A program made the translations under genes and the position numbers. Under the pieces are notes generated by a model that was not told the origin of the DNA, ran no database searches, and saw only the letters and a list, made by a program, of their open reading frames with translations. From positions 1 through 13,068 of the forward strand of contig CANDHX010000020.1 of NCBI GenBank assembly GCA_947384645.1: a stretch of DNA of 13,068 nt, given 5' to 3'. The DNA is from an uncultured Mycoplasmatota bacterium (GTDB lineage: Bacteria > Bacillota_I > Bacilli_A > RF39 > UBA660). The first letter of the stretch is position 1. The number at the start of each line of letters is the position of its first letter. Shown here in pieces: positions 6,789 to 13,068 of this stretch.

Positions 6789-7079
6789 ATGGATTTTTCA
6801 AAATTATCCTATAGTCAAGTACAAGCTTTAGCTGAACAGCTAAATTCATCATCATCTGCTATGGAAGGCTTGCTTACTGAAATAAAAGCTTTATTTGAAA
6901 GAGTCGGAACTGATGACGTGTGGAGTGGAACAGCTGCTTCAAATACAAAAGAAACTTTTGATACTTTGAGTGCAAAATTTCCAGAATTTTCACAAGCTAT
7001 CAATGAATGCTATAAATATTTGATGTCAGTCGTCGAAAACTACAAGAATGTCGATGCTATGATTTCAGGTCAAAATTAA
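6789..7079 (+). CDS. WXG100 family protein B, with YxxxD export motif
   Basis: 96 residues with the turn motif W45-S46-G47 and the C-terminal export motif Y85-K-N-V-D89. This arrangement is typical of the WXG100 partner that carries the type VII recognition signal. The start is firm: AAAGGAGGAAGAAG lies just before the ATG. It is most like protein D at 7472: both open with SYSQ(V/I), have WSG followed by AA, then KF before the second helix, and end with YK-x-(V/I)-D. The simplest reading is that A and B form one heterodimer. There is no signal peptide. Confidence 0.92.
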   Translation: MDFSKLSYSQVQALAEQLNSSSSAMEGLLTEIKALFERVGTDDVWSGTAASNTKETFDTLSAKFPEFSQAINECYKYLMSVVENYKNVDAMISGQN

Positions 7080-7084
7080 TTAAA

Positions 7085-7138
7085 GAGAACTTTTCGTTCT
7101 CGACAAGTAGATGAATACTTCATATATTTGTCGAGAAT
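7085..7138 (+). promoter_or_regulatory. Intercistronic RNA hairpins between the two WXG100 pairs
   Basis: GAGAAC (7085-7090) pairs with GTTCTC (7096-7101) around a five-base loop. Alternatively TTCTCGACAA (7097-7106) pairs perfectly with TTGTCGAGAA (7128-7137), with a G-U pair below (7096, 7138) and an inner stem ATGAA (7111-7115) with TTCAT (7119-7123) around TAC. The two folds share 7097-7101. No T-tract follows, so the long hairpin is not an intrinsic terminator. It ends directly before the weak ribosome site of gene C (GGAAGTGAT from 7140). Roles in mRNA processing, stability or translation are inference. Confidence 0.6.
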
Positions 7139-7151
7139 TGGAAGTGATGAT

Positions 7152-7445
7152 ATGGATATAGTAGTAAAAAAAGACGAATTAGCTAACTATGGGACTCAAA
7201 TAAAGAGTTATAGTGCTGAATTCGATAGAAGTATCAAAAAATTTACTCACATCATAGATGAGATAAACGATGCTTGGGACGGAATAGATGCCTTAAAATA
7301 CATCAATACTATGAAAGATAAATACATAAGAGAACTCGAAAGTACGAAAGCTACTATAGACGAATATGGTATGTATTTATCCAAAGTTGGAGATGTCTAT
7401 CAAAGTGTCGATGAAGCTTTTGCATCTAAAAATATAGATGTATGA
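7152..7445 (+). CDS. WXG100 family protein C (second pair, partner of D)
   Basis: 97 residues, turn motif W42-D43-G44 and export motif Y83-Q-S-V-D87. The ATG at 7152 is preferred over an in-frame TTG at 7128, because that codon lies within the 3' arm of the RNA hairpin and GGAAGTGAT precedes the ATG. The ribosome site is weaker than those of A and B. Aligned without gaps to protein A through the turn, it shares W42, G44, D46, A47, K49 and Y50 and the KVG segment before YQ. It is more charged than A and, unlike A, keeps a strict YxxxD. This fits a duplicated and diverged copy of A. Confidence 0.9.
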   Translation: MDIVVKKDELANYGTQIKSYSAEFDRSIKKFTHIIDEINDAWDGIDALKYINTMKDKYIRELESTKATIDEYGMYLSKVGDVYQSVDEAFASKNIDV

Positions 7446-7471
7446 ATTTTATAGAGAAAGGAATTTAGACG

Positions 7472-7807
7472 ATGAACATATCATATTCTCAGATATCCGA
7501 TTATTGTAATGAACTACATACTCTAGCCAAAAATATGAAAGATACTTTAGAAAATGTTACAAACATAAGTAGCAAGTTACAAAATAAGGAAGCATGGAGT
7601 GGAAATGCCGCAAATCACTATGCTGAAAAAATTCACGCAGTAACTTCTAAATTCGAAGAAATCTTTATCGAACTCGAAAATTCTATACTCTTTTTGGCAA
7701 GCTGTGCAGAAGGATACAAAGCAATCGATGAGAATGTAATAAGAGAGATATGTTCAAATCTAAAAATAACTGAGCCGAACTTGAACACTTCGAGCATCTT
7801 TAAATGA
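7472..7807 (+). CDS. WXG100 family protein D, with YxxxD motif and C-terminal extension
   Basis: 111 residues, turn motif W42-S43-G44 followed by NAANHY, and export motif Y82-K-A-I-D86. About 25 residues follow the motif, more than in B, with no recognisable feature. AAAGGA (7457-7462) precedes the ATG at 7472. Similarity to B (opening SYSQ, WSG-x-AA, KF before helix 2, YK-x-(V/I)-D) makes it the likely duplicate of B and partner of C. The stop is only nine bases before the next start. Confidence 0.9.
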   Translation: MNISYSQISDYCNELHTLAKNMKDTLENVTNISSKLQNKEAWSGNAANHYAEKIHAVTSKFEEIFIELENSILFLASCAEGYKAIDENVIREICSNLKITEPNLNTSSIFK

Positions 7808-7816
7808 GGTGGAACT

Positions 7817-8224
7817 ATGGCTTTTGAAAATGTCGATACGACGAGTTTAAAAAATGCTTTAACTTCTTGCAAAAACTCTCTTAAAAGTAAAAAGATTGAA
7901 GAGTTAGCAAGTACTATATCTAGTTCTAATTGGGAATGTGACGCCAAAAAAAATCTAAAGAGTTCTCTTGACAAGTTAGCAGCCACCAGATATAAAGATT
8001 TAGAGAAGAAACTGGATGACTATTTTAACATGATACCATTAATAGAAGAGTATAAAAATTTAGACAAAGAAAACTTGCGTCTAAAAGGAGAACTTATTAA
8101 TGTCTCCAATATGCCAAATAAAACAAAAGGAAAAAGTGAACAACTAGAAAGAATAAAAAGAAAAATCAGAGAAAATAAAACGAGAATGGATAATTTAAAA
8201 AATAGGGTAGAATCCCTTATATAA
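7817..8224 (+). CDS. WXG-like hairpin protein with W-E-C turn and coiled-coil tail
   Basis: 135 residues. The first 83 resemble a WXG100 hairpin: W39-E40-C41-D42-A43 takes the place of WxG, and the export motif Y79-K-N-L-D83 comes at the right distance. The remainder (about 84-135) is strongly charged with heptad-like Leu/Ile spacing and is probably a coiled coil. The Cys in place of the turn Gly is unusual, and a second Cys is at 18. GAGGTGG just before the ATG at 7817 fixes the start. It lies between the WXG100 genes and the DUF4176 gene. Small helical partners that bind the effector N-terminus are known in other type VII effector operons, so a chaperone-like or co-secreted role is plausible but inferred. 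Confidence 0.75.
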   Translation: MAFENVDTTSLKNALTSCKNSLKSKKIEELASTISSSNWECDAKKNLKSSLDKLAATRYKDLEKKLDDYFNMIPLIEEYKNLDKENLRLKGELINVSNMPNKTKGKSEQLERIKRKIRENKTRMDNLKNRVESLI

Positions 8225-8240
8225 AAAGGAATGAGGAAAA

Positions 8241-8528
8241 ATGAAATACGAAAAATATTTACCGATTGGAACAGTAGTACTCTTAAGTGGCGGAGAAAAA
8301 AGAGTGATGATTACAGGATTTTGTGCTATCCCGGGTGATGATACTAAAAAAGTATACGATTATATCGGGTGCCTATATCCGGAAGGGTTTATCTCGTCCA
8401 GTCAAAATCTGCTCTTTAACCACGAACAGATAGAGAAACTCTACTATTTGGGTTATAGTGACGATGAAGAAAAAAAATTTAAAAATAAGTTAAAAGAGAC
8501 TTTAAACAATCTATCTAAAAATGAATAA
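8241..8528 (+). CDS. DUF4176 family protein
   Basis: 95 residues matching the DUF4176 pattern as I remember it: LPIGTVVLLSGGEKRVMITG near the N-terminus, DYIGCLYPEGF in the middle, then FNHEQIEKLYYLGY followed by DDEE. It is a small cytosolic protein of mainly beta character with a charged helical tail, without signal peptide or membrane helix. Members recur in type VII effector loci, usually next to WXG100 or LXG-type genes. Their molecular role is not settled in what I know; an accessory or chaperone role is inferred from location. AAAAAGGAATGAGG precedes the ATG, and the next gene starts 17 bases downstream. Confidence 0.85.
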   Translation: MKYEKYLPIGTVVLLSGGEKRVMITGFCAIPGDDTKKVYDYIGCLYPEGFISSSQNLLFNHEQIEKLYYLGYSDDEEKKFKNKLKETLNNLSKNE

Positions 8529-8545
8529 ATAAAGGAGGAAGTGCT

Positions 8546-11500
8546 ATGGGCGATATTAATAAAATTAATGTTTCCCTTTTAAAATCTTTTAATCGAGATT
8601 TTAAAAATGAAATGAACAATTTTAATAACAAAGCCTATGGTACTTTTTCTAATTCTTATTTGAACAGGTGTTCAGACCCCATTATTGTTAAGATGAAAAA
8701 CTCTTTGAATGGACACTATGACAAAATTAAAAAAGGGTATAAAAACATCGATTCTTGGTGGAACGATTACACTTCTAATATCGAAAGTGTCGAAAATTAT
8801 CTATCGGGTTCTGGAGGTATAGAACAGATTCAAGAGCCTAGCGTCAAAGCTGCAGCGGGAGCTCTTCCTTTACTAAATGCAAGAACTAGTAACATAAAAG
8901 GCTCTTTTAATAAAACGAAAAGAAAAACTGACACTGCTAAGATGAACAATCGCAATGTATCTTCTACTAAATCGAGCTTCAATGAAAACGTCTTAGGTAA
9001 TAACTTGCAAACAGATACAAATGGAGTTCATTCCTGGATGAAAAGTATCGCAAGTGACCTAGAAAAGTTTGCTACATCGACTGGTGCTGCCATAGGAAGT
9101 GCAACTTCTAGTCTTCGTTCTTCTCTAGAATCGTGGTCGAATAAAGCCTCTCTTTGGTGGGAAAAAGAAGCTGTACCTACACTAGGAATAGCGCAAAAAA
9201 ATATAAGCACTGTTGTCAATAAAACGGGAGCCACGGTTGTAAATGGAGCTCAATCGCTAGTCGAAGGTGTTGCTAAATTCGGCGAAACAGTGGTCGATAC
9301 TGGAGCTTTAGCAGGTACAGCACTTGCATCTGTAGCAACCGGCCTATATGACGGTGGAAAAGCCATATCTAGTGCTATTACGGGAAACGATTGGGATTCG
9401 ACAACCAAAAAGATGTGGGATAAAACTTCATGCTTTGTAAAAGAAGATTATGTCACGACATTTTTCGATGACGTCTACGATAATACTTCGTACGGTAGAT
9501 GGTTAAATGAAAATGCTCTAGCCAAGGATACCGTAAGAAGTGTCGGAAACGGTATAGGATATGTAAGTGGAGTCGTAGCTTTGTCACTTGCCACAGGTGG
9601 ACTAGGCGGAACTTTAACTACTGGTGCAAATGGTGGAATGCAAGCTAGTTCTCTAACAATGGCAGGTGTATCTGGTACATTAGGAATAGCTAAGGGTAGC
9701 GAAAAAGCTTGGGCTAATGGAGCGACAACCTTGGAAGGTTTAGGTGCTGGGGCTCTAACCGGTCTTTGGGAAGGAACTCAATTTTATGTCGGGGGAAAAA
9801 TCAACATGACCAATATAGTCGGCAATATGGGAGTAAAAAACCAAGTAATAAATGGTCTAGCAAGAGTCTCTTTAGATTCAGTCGATTCTGGATTAGAAGG
9901 TTTTATGGAACCATTAATCGGTACCATATATAAAAAAGGCTACTACGACGAATCTGGACAATACGTAGAATATTTCGATAACCAAAGCTTCGCTTCAAAA
10001 TATGCTCACAATTTTTCTGAAAATGGCGGCTGGGGTGCAGTTGCCACTAATGCCCTTATCGGTGGTGGGATGTCTTTCTTGAGTGAAACATCTGCCTTTA
10101 TCAAAAGCACGCATAATGAGCATACAATAAAAAATGTTCAGAATAGTATAGATCGTTTTAATGAATTAGAAAATCTCAAAAATTCGAAAAAATATTGTGA
10201 AGAGTTGTCAATGGCTGAAAGACAAGAAGTAGACTTAGAATACGAACAATTAAAAACAAGAATAGCTTCTTTTAAAAAAGATTTGAAAATTAAAGCTAAT
10301 ACAGATGATTTACAAAATATCGATGCAGATACTTTACAATTAAATGATACTTTAGTAGATACTGTTGACTATAACGATATTCCTTTTAAAACACTATCTA
10401 AAGAAGAAATCTATGAAAAGAATAAATTGCTTTTTGACAGAATCCAAAATGAGGTATATGAGAATAATGAAAAAAGGGCACTATCTAAAATTGAGCTGTT
10501 AATGAAAACAGAGGAATTGAAATTTTTAGCCGATTCATTGCCTAATTTAGAAAGATTTGCTGATGATATGGATGATGAAACTTTAAAGATTATTTTATCC
10601 GATTATGAATTAAGCGAAACATATGTTAAAAGTGCACTTAGAGTAAAGAAATTGAGTGAAGAAATAAGGTGCGGTAAAGGAGATATATCATTACAGGAAA
10701 GTACATTATTAAAGGAAAAACTTGCTAATCAAAAAGCAAATATCGAATTGAAATCATGCCTTTTAAAATCAGTTCAAGATATCGAAAATCCAATTCTTAA
10801 AGCCAGAAAATTGTATTGGGAACTTAGTAAAAAATTACATTACGATTTAGAATATACTCGTTCTAGTAAAACGGTTCAATCAATGATTTATGATAGCTTT
10901 ACATCTTTTGAAGATATCAATTCAAACCATACAGTAATCTGTAAAGGTTGGTCTGAATTATATAAAGAGATTTTAATAGAAGCTGGATTTAGTGAAGAGA
11001 GTGTACGAATTATAGGACCATCCGGATTTGGTGCTCATCGTTGGGTAGAAATAGATGTAGGAAGTGGAAAGCATCTAATAGCTGATGCTACAGAAAAAAT
11101 AAATGGTTCATTAGATTTGTCTGCTGTAAAATCCGGATATGCAACAAATGGCTTCTTATTAGTTGACGATTTATTCGTCGGAAAAAGAATAAGTACTCTT
11201 TATAAACAAGCAACAGATGAAACAAAAAAACAATTGGCAGAACTACAAAAAGAAATAACCGATTTAGATGTAAAATTAGGCTATGCTACTAAAGATGGAT
11301 ACTTAGTGGATAGATTAACTAAGTCAAAAAAGATGTTTGGTGATAATATGTTGACTAAAAAATTATTTGGTTCTATTAAAGAAATTGATCTTGTAAAAAA
11401 AATAGTCAACTATGATATTCCATCTTCACTCGATGGTATGGAAGCAATTTACTATTTTAAAAATATTATATCTAATAATCCTAAATTATCAGATATGAAA

Positions 11501-11683
11501 GACTTAAAAGTAAAACTCGGAAATACTAGAATAAATGGCATATATGAAACTGTTTGCCAACTCGAATATTTTAGTGAAATAGGCGAAGAAATGTACGCAG
11601 TATATAGCGAAAAGCTAGGTAAACATATTTTTAATAACTTTAAAGAATATAAAATATTCTTAAATAGTAAGGAGATTGCTTAA
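8546..11683 (+). CDS. Large type VII secretion effector with C-terminal transglutaminase-like domain
   Basis: 1045 residues behind a strong ribosome site (AAAGGAGG, 8531-8538). Layout: residues 1-85 form a helical, WXG-like region with the export motif Y65-K-N-I-D69 and a Trp pair (71-72); 100-160 is a Ser/Thr/Asn/Lys linker; 250-285 and about 329-425 are Gly/Ala-rich hydrophobic stretches (for example SVGNGIGYVSGVVALSLATG), with another near 490-521; 525-780 is charged and helical; about 780-870 is transglutaminase-like. The likely catalytic triad is C799 (VICKGWSELY), H831 (GAHRWVEID) and D847 (LIADAT). This fold includes cysteine proteases, deamidases and crosslinkers; which applies cannot be told. 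There is no Sec signal. I infer export by type VII secretion and delivery of the C-terminal domain. The product may equally be a surface or processing enzyme. Codon use changes near 10140, suggesting a mosaic gene. Confidence 0.85.
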   Translation: MGDINKINVSLLKSFNRDFKNEMNNFNNKAYGTFSNSYLNRCSDPIIVKMKNSLNGHYDKIKKGYKNIDSWWNDYTSNIESVENYLSGSGGIEQIQEPSVKAAAGALPLLNARTSNIKGSFNKTKRKTDTAKMNNRNVSSTKSSFNENVLGNNLQTDTNGVHSWMKSIASDLEKFATSTGAAIGSATSSLRSSLESWSNKASLWWEKEAVPTLGIAQKNISTVVNKTGATVVNGAQSLVEGVAKFGETVVDTGALAGTALASVATGLYDGGKAISSAITGNDWDSTTKKMWDKTSCFVKEDYVTTFFDDVYDNTSYGRWLNENALAKDTVRSVGNGIGYVSGVVALSLATGGLGGTLTTGANGGMQASSLTMAGVSGTLGIAKGSEKAWANGATTLEGLGAGALTGLWEGTQFYVGGKINMTNIVGNMGVKNQVINGLARVSLDSVDSGLEGFMEPLIGTIYKKGYYDESGQYVEYFDNQSFASKYAHNFSENGGWGAVATNALIGGGMSFLSETSAFIKSTHNEHTIKNVQNSIDRFNELENLKNSKKYCEELSMAERQEVDLEYEQLKTRIASFKKDLKIKANTDDLQNIDADTLQLNDTLVDTVDYNDIPFKTLSKEEIYEKNKLLFDRIQNEVYENNEKRALSKIELLMKTEELKFLADSLPNLERFADDMDDETLKIILSDYELSETYVKSALRVKKLSEEIRCGKGDISLQESTLLKEKLANQKANIELKSCLLKSVQDIENPILKARKLYWELSKKLHYDLEYTRSSKTVQSMIYDSFTSFEDINSNHTVICKGWSELYKEILIEAGFSEESVRIIGPSGFGAHRWVEIDVGSGKHLIADATEKINGSLDLSAVKSGYATNGFLLVDDLFVGKRISTLYKQATDETKKQLAELQKEITDLDVKLGYATKDGYLVDRLTKSKKMFGDNMLTKKLFGSIKEIDLVKKIVNYDIPSSLDGMEAIYYFKNIISNNPKLSDMKDLKVKLGNTRINGIYETVCQLEYFSEIGEEMYAVYSEKLGKHIFNNFKEYKIFLNSKEIA

Positions 11684-11685
11684 AC

Positions 11686-11949
11686 ATGAAACTAAACATA
11701 AATGATATAAGAGAACTTCTCGCAAAAAAAGAAATGAAAATTGTTACTAAAGAAGACAAAGAAAAACTTGAAAACCTAAAAGATGTTCTATCTATAGACG
11801 ATGTCTTCTTCAATATAGATATCGATACTGCTGTTGGAATTCTAGTATTTTTAGGAATTCCAGAAGATAAAATAGTAGATACTTATTATAGTTTGATTTC
11901 GCCAGAAAACTTTATTACTTCTTCTAAACCATATATAGGTTTACAATAG
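11686..11949 (+). CDS. Small 87-aa protein, candidate immunity protein
   Basis: I do not recognise the family. The protein is small, soluble and rich in Asp, Glu, Lys and Ile, with a probable helical first half (NDIRELLAKKEM, then EDKEKLENLKD) and a hydrophobic segment at about 48-55 (AVGILVFL). Its ATG is two bases after the effector stop, with AAGGAG (11669-11674) inside the effector's last codons, so it is translationally coupled. Type VII and other polymorphic effectors are commonly followed by a small immunity gene in just this position. Immunity is therefore the leading hypothesis, based on position only; a chaperone role is also possible. Confidence 0.7.
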   Translation: MKLNINDIRELLAKKEMKIVTKEDKEKLENLKDVLSIDDVFFNIDIDTAVGILVFLGIPEDKIVDTYYSLISPENFITSSKPYIGLQ

Positions 11950-11959
11950 GTAAAAAGTC

Positions 11960-12691
11960 ATGAAAAACGAATACCAAATTATAAAAAAGATAAGAAAAAA
12001 AATTGGAAGGGACATATTTTTAGTGGAAAAAAACGGCGAAAAATATGTTCTTAAACAATCTATAGATACAAATTTTGGAGTTCAAAAATGCTTGAAAAAT
12101 GAAGCTTTTGTACTTAACTATTTGCATAAATATGATTTTTCTCCAAATTTAATCGACTATTGCGATAAAAAATATATATTAACAGAATATATAGAAGGAA
12201 TTACATTAAGAGATTATAAATTTGCAAGTGTAAAAAATGTTGCTAAAATCATGATAAATATCTGCGAAAAAATTAAATTACTTCATAACCTTGGCATAGT
12301 TCACTGCGATTTAAAACCGGACAATATTATAATCAAGAATGATGACACGATTAGTATAATAGATTTTGGCATTGCAAATCCTCTTGGAAAAAATCACTTT
12401 CTAGGTTATGGTAGTATAAAATATACTTCTTATTTACAACTTATGACGGATGAAATAGACTTTAGAGTTGATATCTACGCTTTAGGAATAATACTATATG
12501 AATTGATATACGGTAAGAATCCTTTTGGAAAAGAAAAAGAAGAAATAATTAAAAATAAAAAAGAAAACAATTTTATTAAAGTAGATAATGTTCTTTTAAA
12601 TTTAATTTTTACTAAATGTTTTGATAAAACATACGAAAGAGCATATAAGAATATAGGAGAATTTGCAAATGATTTAAAATTTTTTTTATAA
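11960..12691 (+). CDS. Hanks-type serine/threonine protein kinase, soluble
   Basis: 243 residues, about the size of a bare kinase domain. The ATP-binding Lys is K32 (YVLKQ), with E48 as its probable salt-bridge partner. The catalytic loop is H115-C-D117-L-K119-P-D-N122, and the Mg-binding DFG is at 135-137. The segment DIYALGIILYELIYG is the conserved F-helix region. The Gly-rich loop is degenerate (only G16 is clear), yet the core catalytic residues are intact. No membrane helix, PASTA repeats or extra domain is present. It follows the 87-aa gene by 10 bases with a weak ribosome site (AATAGG), so it is probably translationally coupled. It may phosphorylate secretion proteins, the effector or its neighbour. 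EssB also has a kinase-like fold, but it is membrane-bound and lacks catalytic motifs, so this is not EssB. Confidence 0.9.
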   Translation: MKNEYQIIKKIRKKIGRDIFLVEKNGEKYVLKQSIDTNFGVQKCLKNEAFVLNYLHKYDFSPNLIDYCDKKYILTEYIEGITLRDYKFASVKNVAKIMINICEKIKLLHNLGIVHCDLKPDNIIIKNDDTISIIDFGIANPLGKNHFLGYGSIKYTSYLQLMTDEIDFRVDIYALGIILYELIYGKNPFGKEKEEIIKNKKENNFIKVDNVLLNLIFTKCFDKTYERAYKNIGEFANDLKFFL

Positions 12692-12725
12692 ACTTTCTTA
12701 CACTTATTGAGTAATTTTAATGATT

Positions 12726-12761
12726 AGTGTTCATTTTAGCACCTTAAAAGAACACTTTTTT
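12726..12761 (+). terminator. Rho-independent terminator ending the type VII operon
   Basis: AGTGTTC (12726-12732) pairs with GAACACT (12750-12756). After a bulged A, TTTTA (12734-12738) pairs with TAAAA (12745-12749) around the loop GCACCT. Six Ts lie at 12756-12761. It is 35 bases after the kinase stop and is the only clear terminator after 6203. Confidence 0.85.
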
Positions 12762-12835
12762 AGAGTTGCTTCAAATATAAAAATGCTTAGTTTTCAACAA
12801 TAAAGGATATTCAATATTTTTTGTTGTTATAAATT

Positions 12836-13068
12836 TCATTTAATCGTGGTTATATTCATCTTTTGTTTGTAATACTCTTCAATGCTATTATATAAACTAT
12901 CTAAAAATTCTTCTTTATCATGGGCATCGCTTACCTGATAAAAATCTCCACTTAAAGTAGCCACTTCAATAGTATCGAATGTTGAAAAAAACTTTTTGAG
13001 TCTTCTCATGTACGTTATTTGATGAGGAGTCATTTCATCGGCAGGAATGAATGTGGCAATTTGTTCAT
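12836..13068 (-). CDS. C-terminal part of an unrecognised gene, cut by the window edge
   Basis: The frame is open from the right edge through to a TGA at the complement of 12836-12838, giving about 76 residues of C-terminus. An internal ATG at the complement of 13031-13033 is probably not the start, because the frame continues upstream with plausible protein (EQIATFIPADE) to the edge. Visible features are a basic segment YMRRLKKFF, a mixed acidic region, and YYKQK near the end. I cannot assign a family. The gene runs towards the type VII operon, with 144 bases between the two stop codons, and belongs to a separate transcription unit. Confidence 0.6.
   Translation of the reverse strand, partial: EQIATFIPADEMTPHQITYMRRLKKFFSTFDTIEVATLSGDFYQVSDAHDKEEFLDSLYNSIEEYYKQKMNITTIK

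Noticed and set aside
8546..8815. LXG domain at the effector N-terminus
   Set aside because: The LXG domain is about 200 residues with an L-x-G turn. Here the helical part is about 85 residues, with no such motif, and continues into a low-complexity linker. It is WXG-like by its YKNID motif, not recognisably LXG.
9028..9234. Minus-strand frame inside the effector gene
   Set aside because: It is antisense to a compositionally biased coding region, has no ribosome site or promoter, and its translation resembles no protein.
11960..12691. Kinase as EssB/YukC
   Set aside because: EssB is a membrane protein with a catalytically dead kinase fold. This protein has no membrane helix and keeps K32, D117, N122 and DFG.
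12788..12835. Terminator for the minus-strand gene at the right edge (CAACAA with TTGTTG)
   Set aside because: The six-pair AT-rich stem encloses about 20 bases, and on the minus strand it is followed by A-rich rather than T-rich sequence.

Overview
The window comes from a low-GC Gram-positive bacterium (Bacillota). The AT-rich codon choice, strong AGGAGG-type ribosome binding sites, a T-box leader and WXG100/YukD type VII secretion genes all point that way. The short valyl-tRNA synthetase recalls Erysipelotrichia-like relatives, but that is an impression from memory and not a computed placement.

Left part (1-5597, + strand). After a terminator for an off-window gene comes a promoter and a two-gene operon of unknown function: a 182-aa soluble protein and a 409-aa helical protein with a possible N-terminal winged helix. 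A second promoter at about 2091-2120 then drives a T-box riboswitch. Its specifier GTA (Val) and its TGGT bulge (matching an ACCA tRNA end) fit tRNA-Val. The riboswitch controls an HD-domain phosphohydrolase and the overlapping valS. This is housekeeping sequence with one unusual pairing.

Middle (5605-6202). A bidirectional terminator separates valS from a convergent small gene. That gene encodes a membrane-anchored protein with a glucose-type PTS EIIB fold in which Thr occupies the phosphorylated Cys position. An AT-rich regulatory stretch follows, with an extended -10 promoter and a leader RNA that can form two mutually exclusive structures, one of which hides the Shine-Dalgarno of the next operon.

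Right part (6203-12691, + strand). One long operon forms a type VII (ESX/Ess-type) effector module. It encodes a YukD/EsaB ubiquitin-like protein, four WXG100 proteins that look like a duplicated pair (A-B, C-D), a WXG-like protein with W-E-C and a coiled-coil tail, a DUF4176 protein, a 1045-aa effector, an 87-aa protein and a Hanks-type kinase. The effector has an N-terminal targeting hairpin carrying YKNID, glycine/alanine-rich hydrophobic segments and a C-terminal transglutaminase-like Cys-His-Asp domain. The 87-aa protein is a candidate immunity protein. The secretion ATPase EssC and the membrane components EsaA, EssA and EssB are not in the window, so the module must use a machine encoded elsewhere or beyond this point. 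A strong terminator closes the operon, and the C-terminal part of an unrecognised minus-strand gene runs off the right edge.

The most interesting system is the type VII module: duplicated WXG100 pairs separated by an RNA hairpin, a recurring YKN(V/I/L)D tail motif shared by candidate substrates, and a mosaic transglutaminase-like effector followed by a small protein and a kinase.
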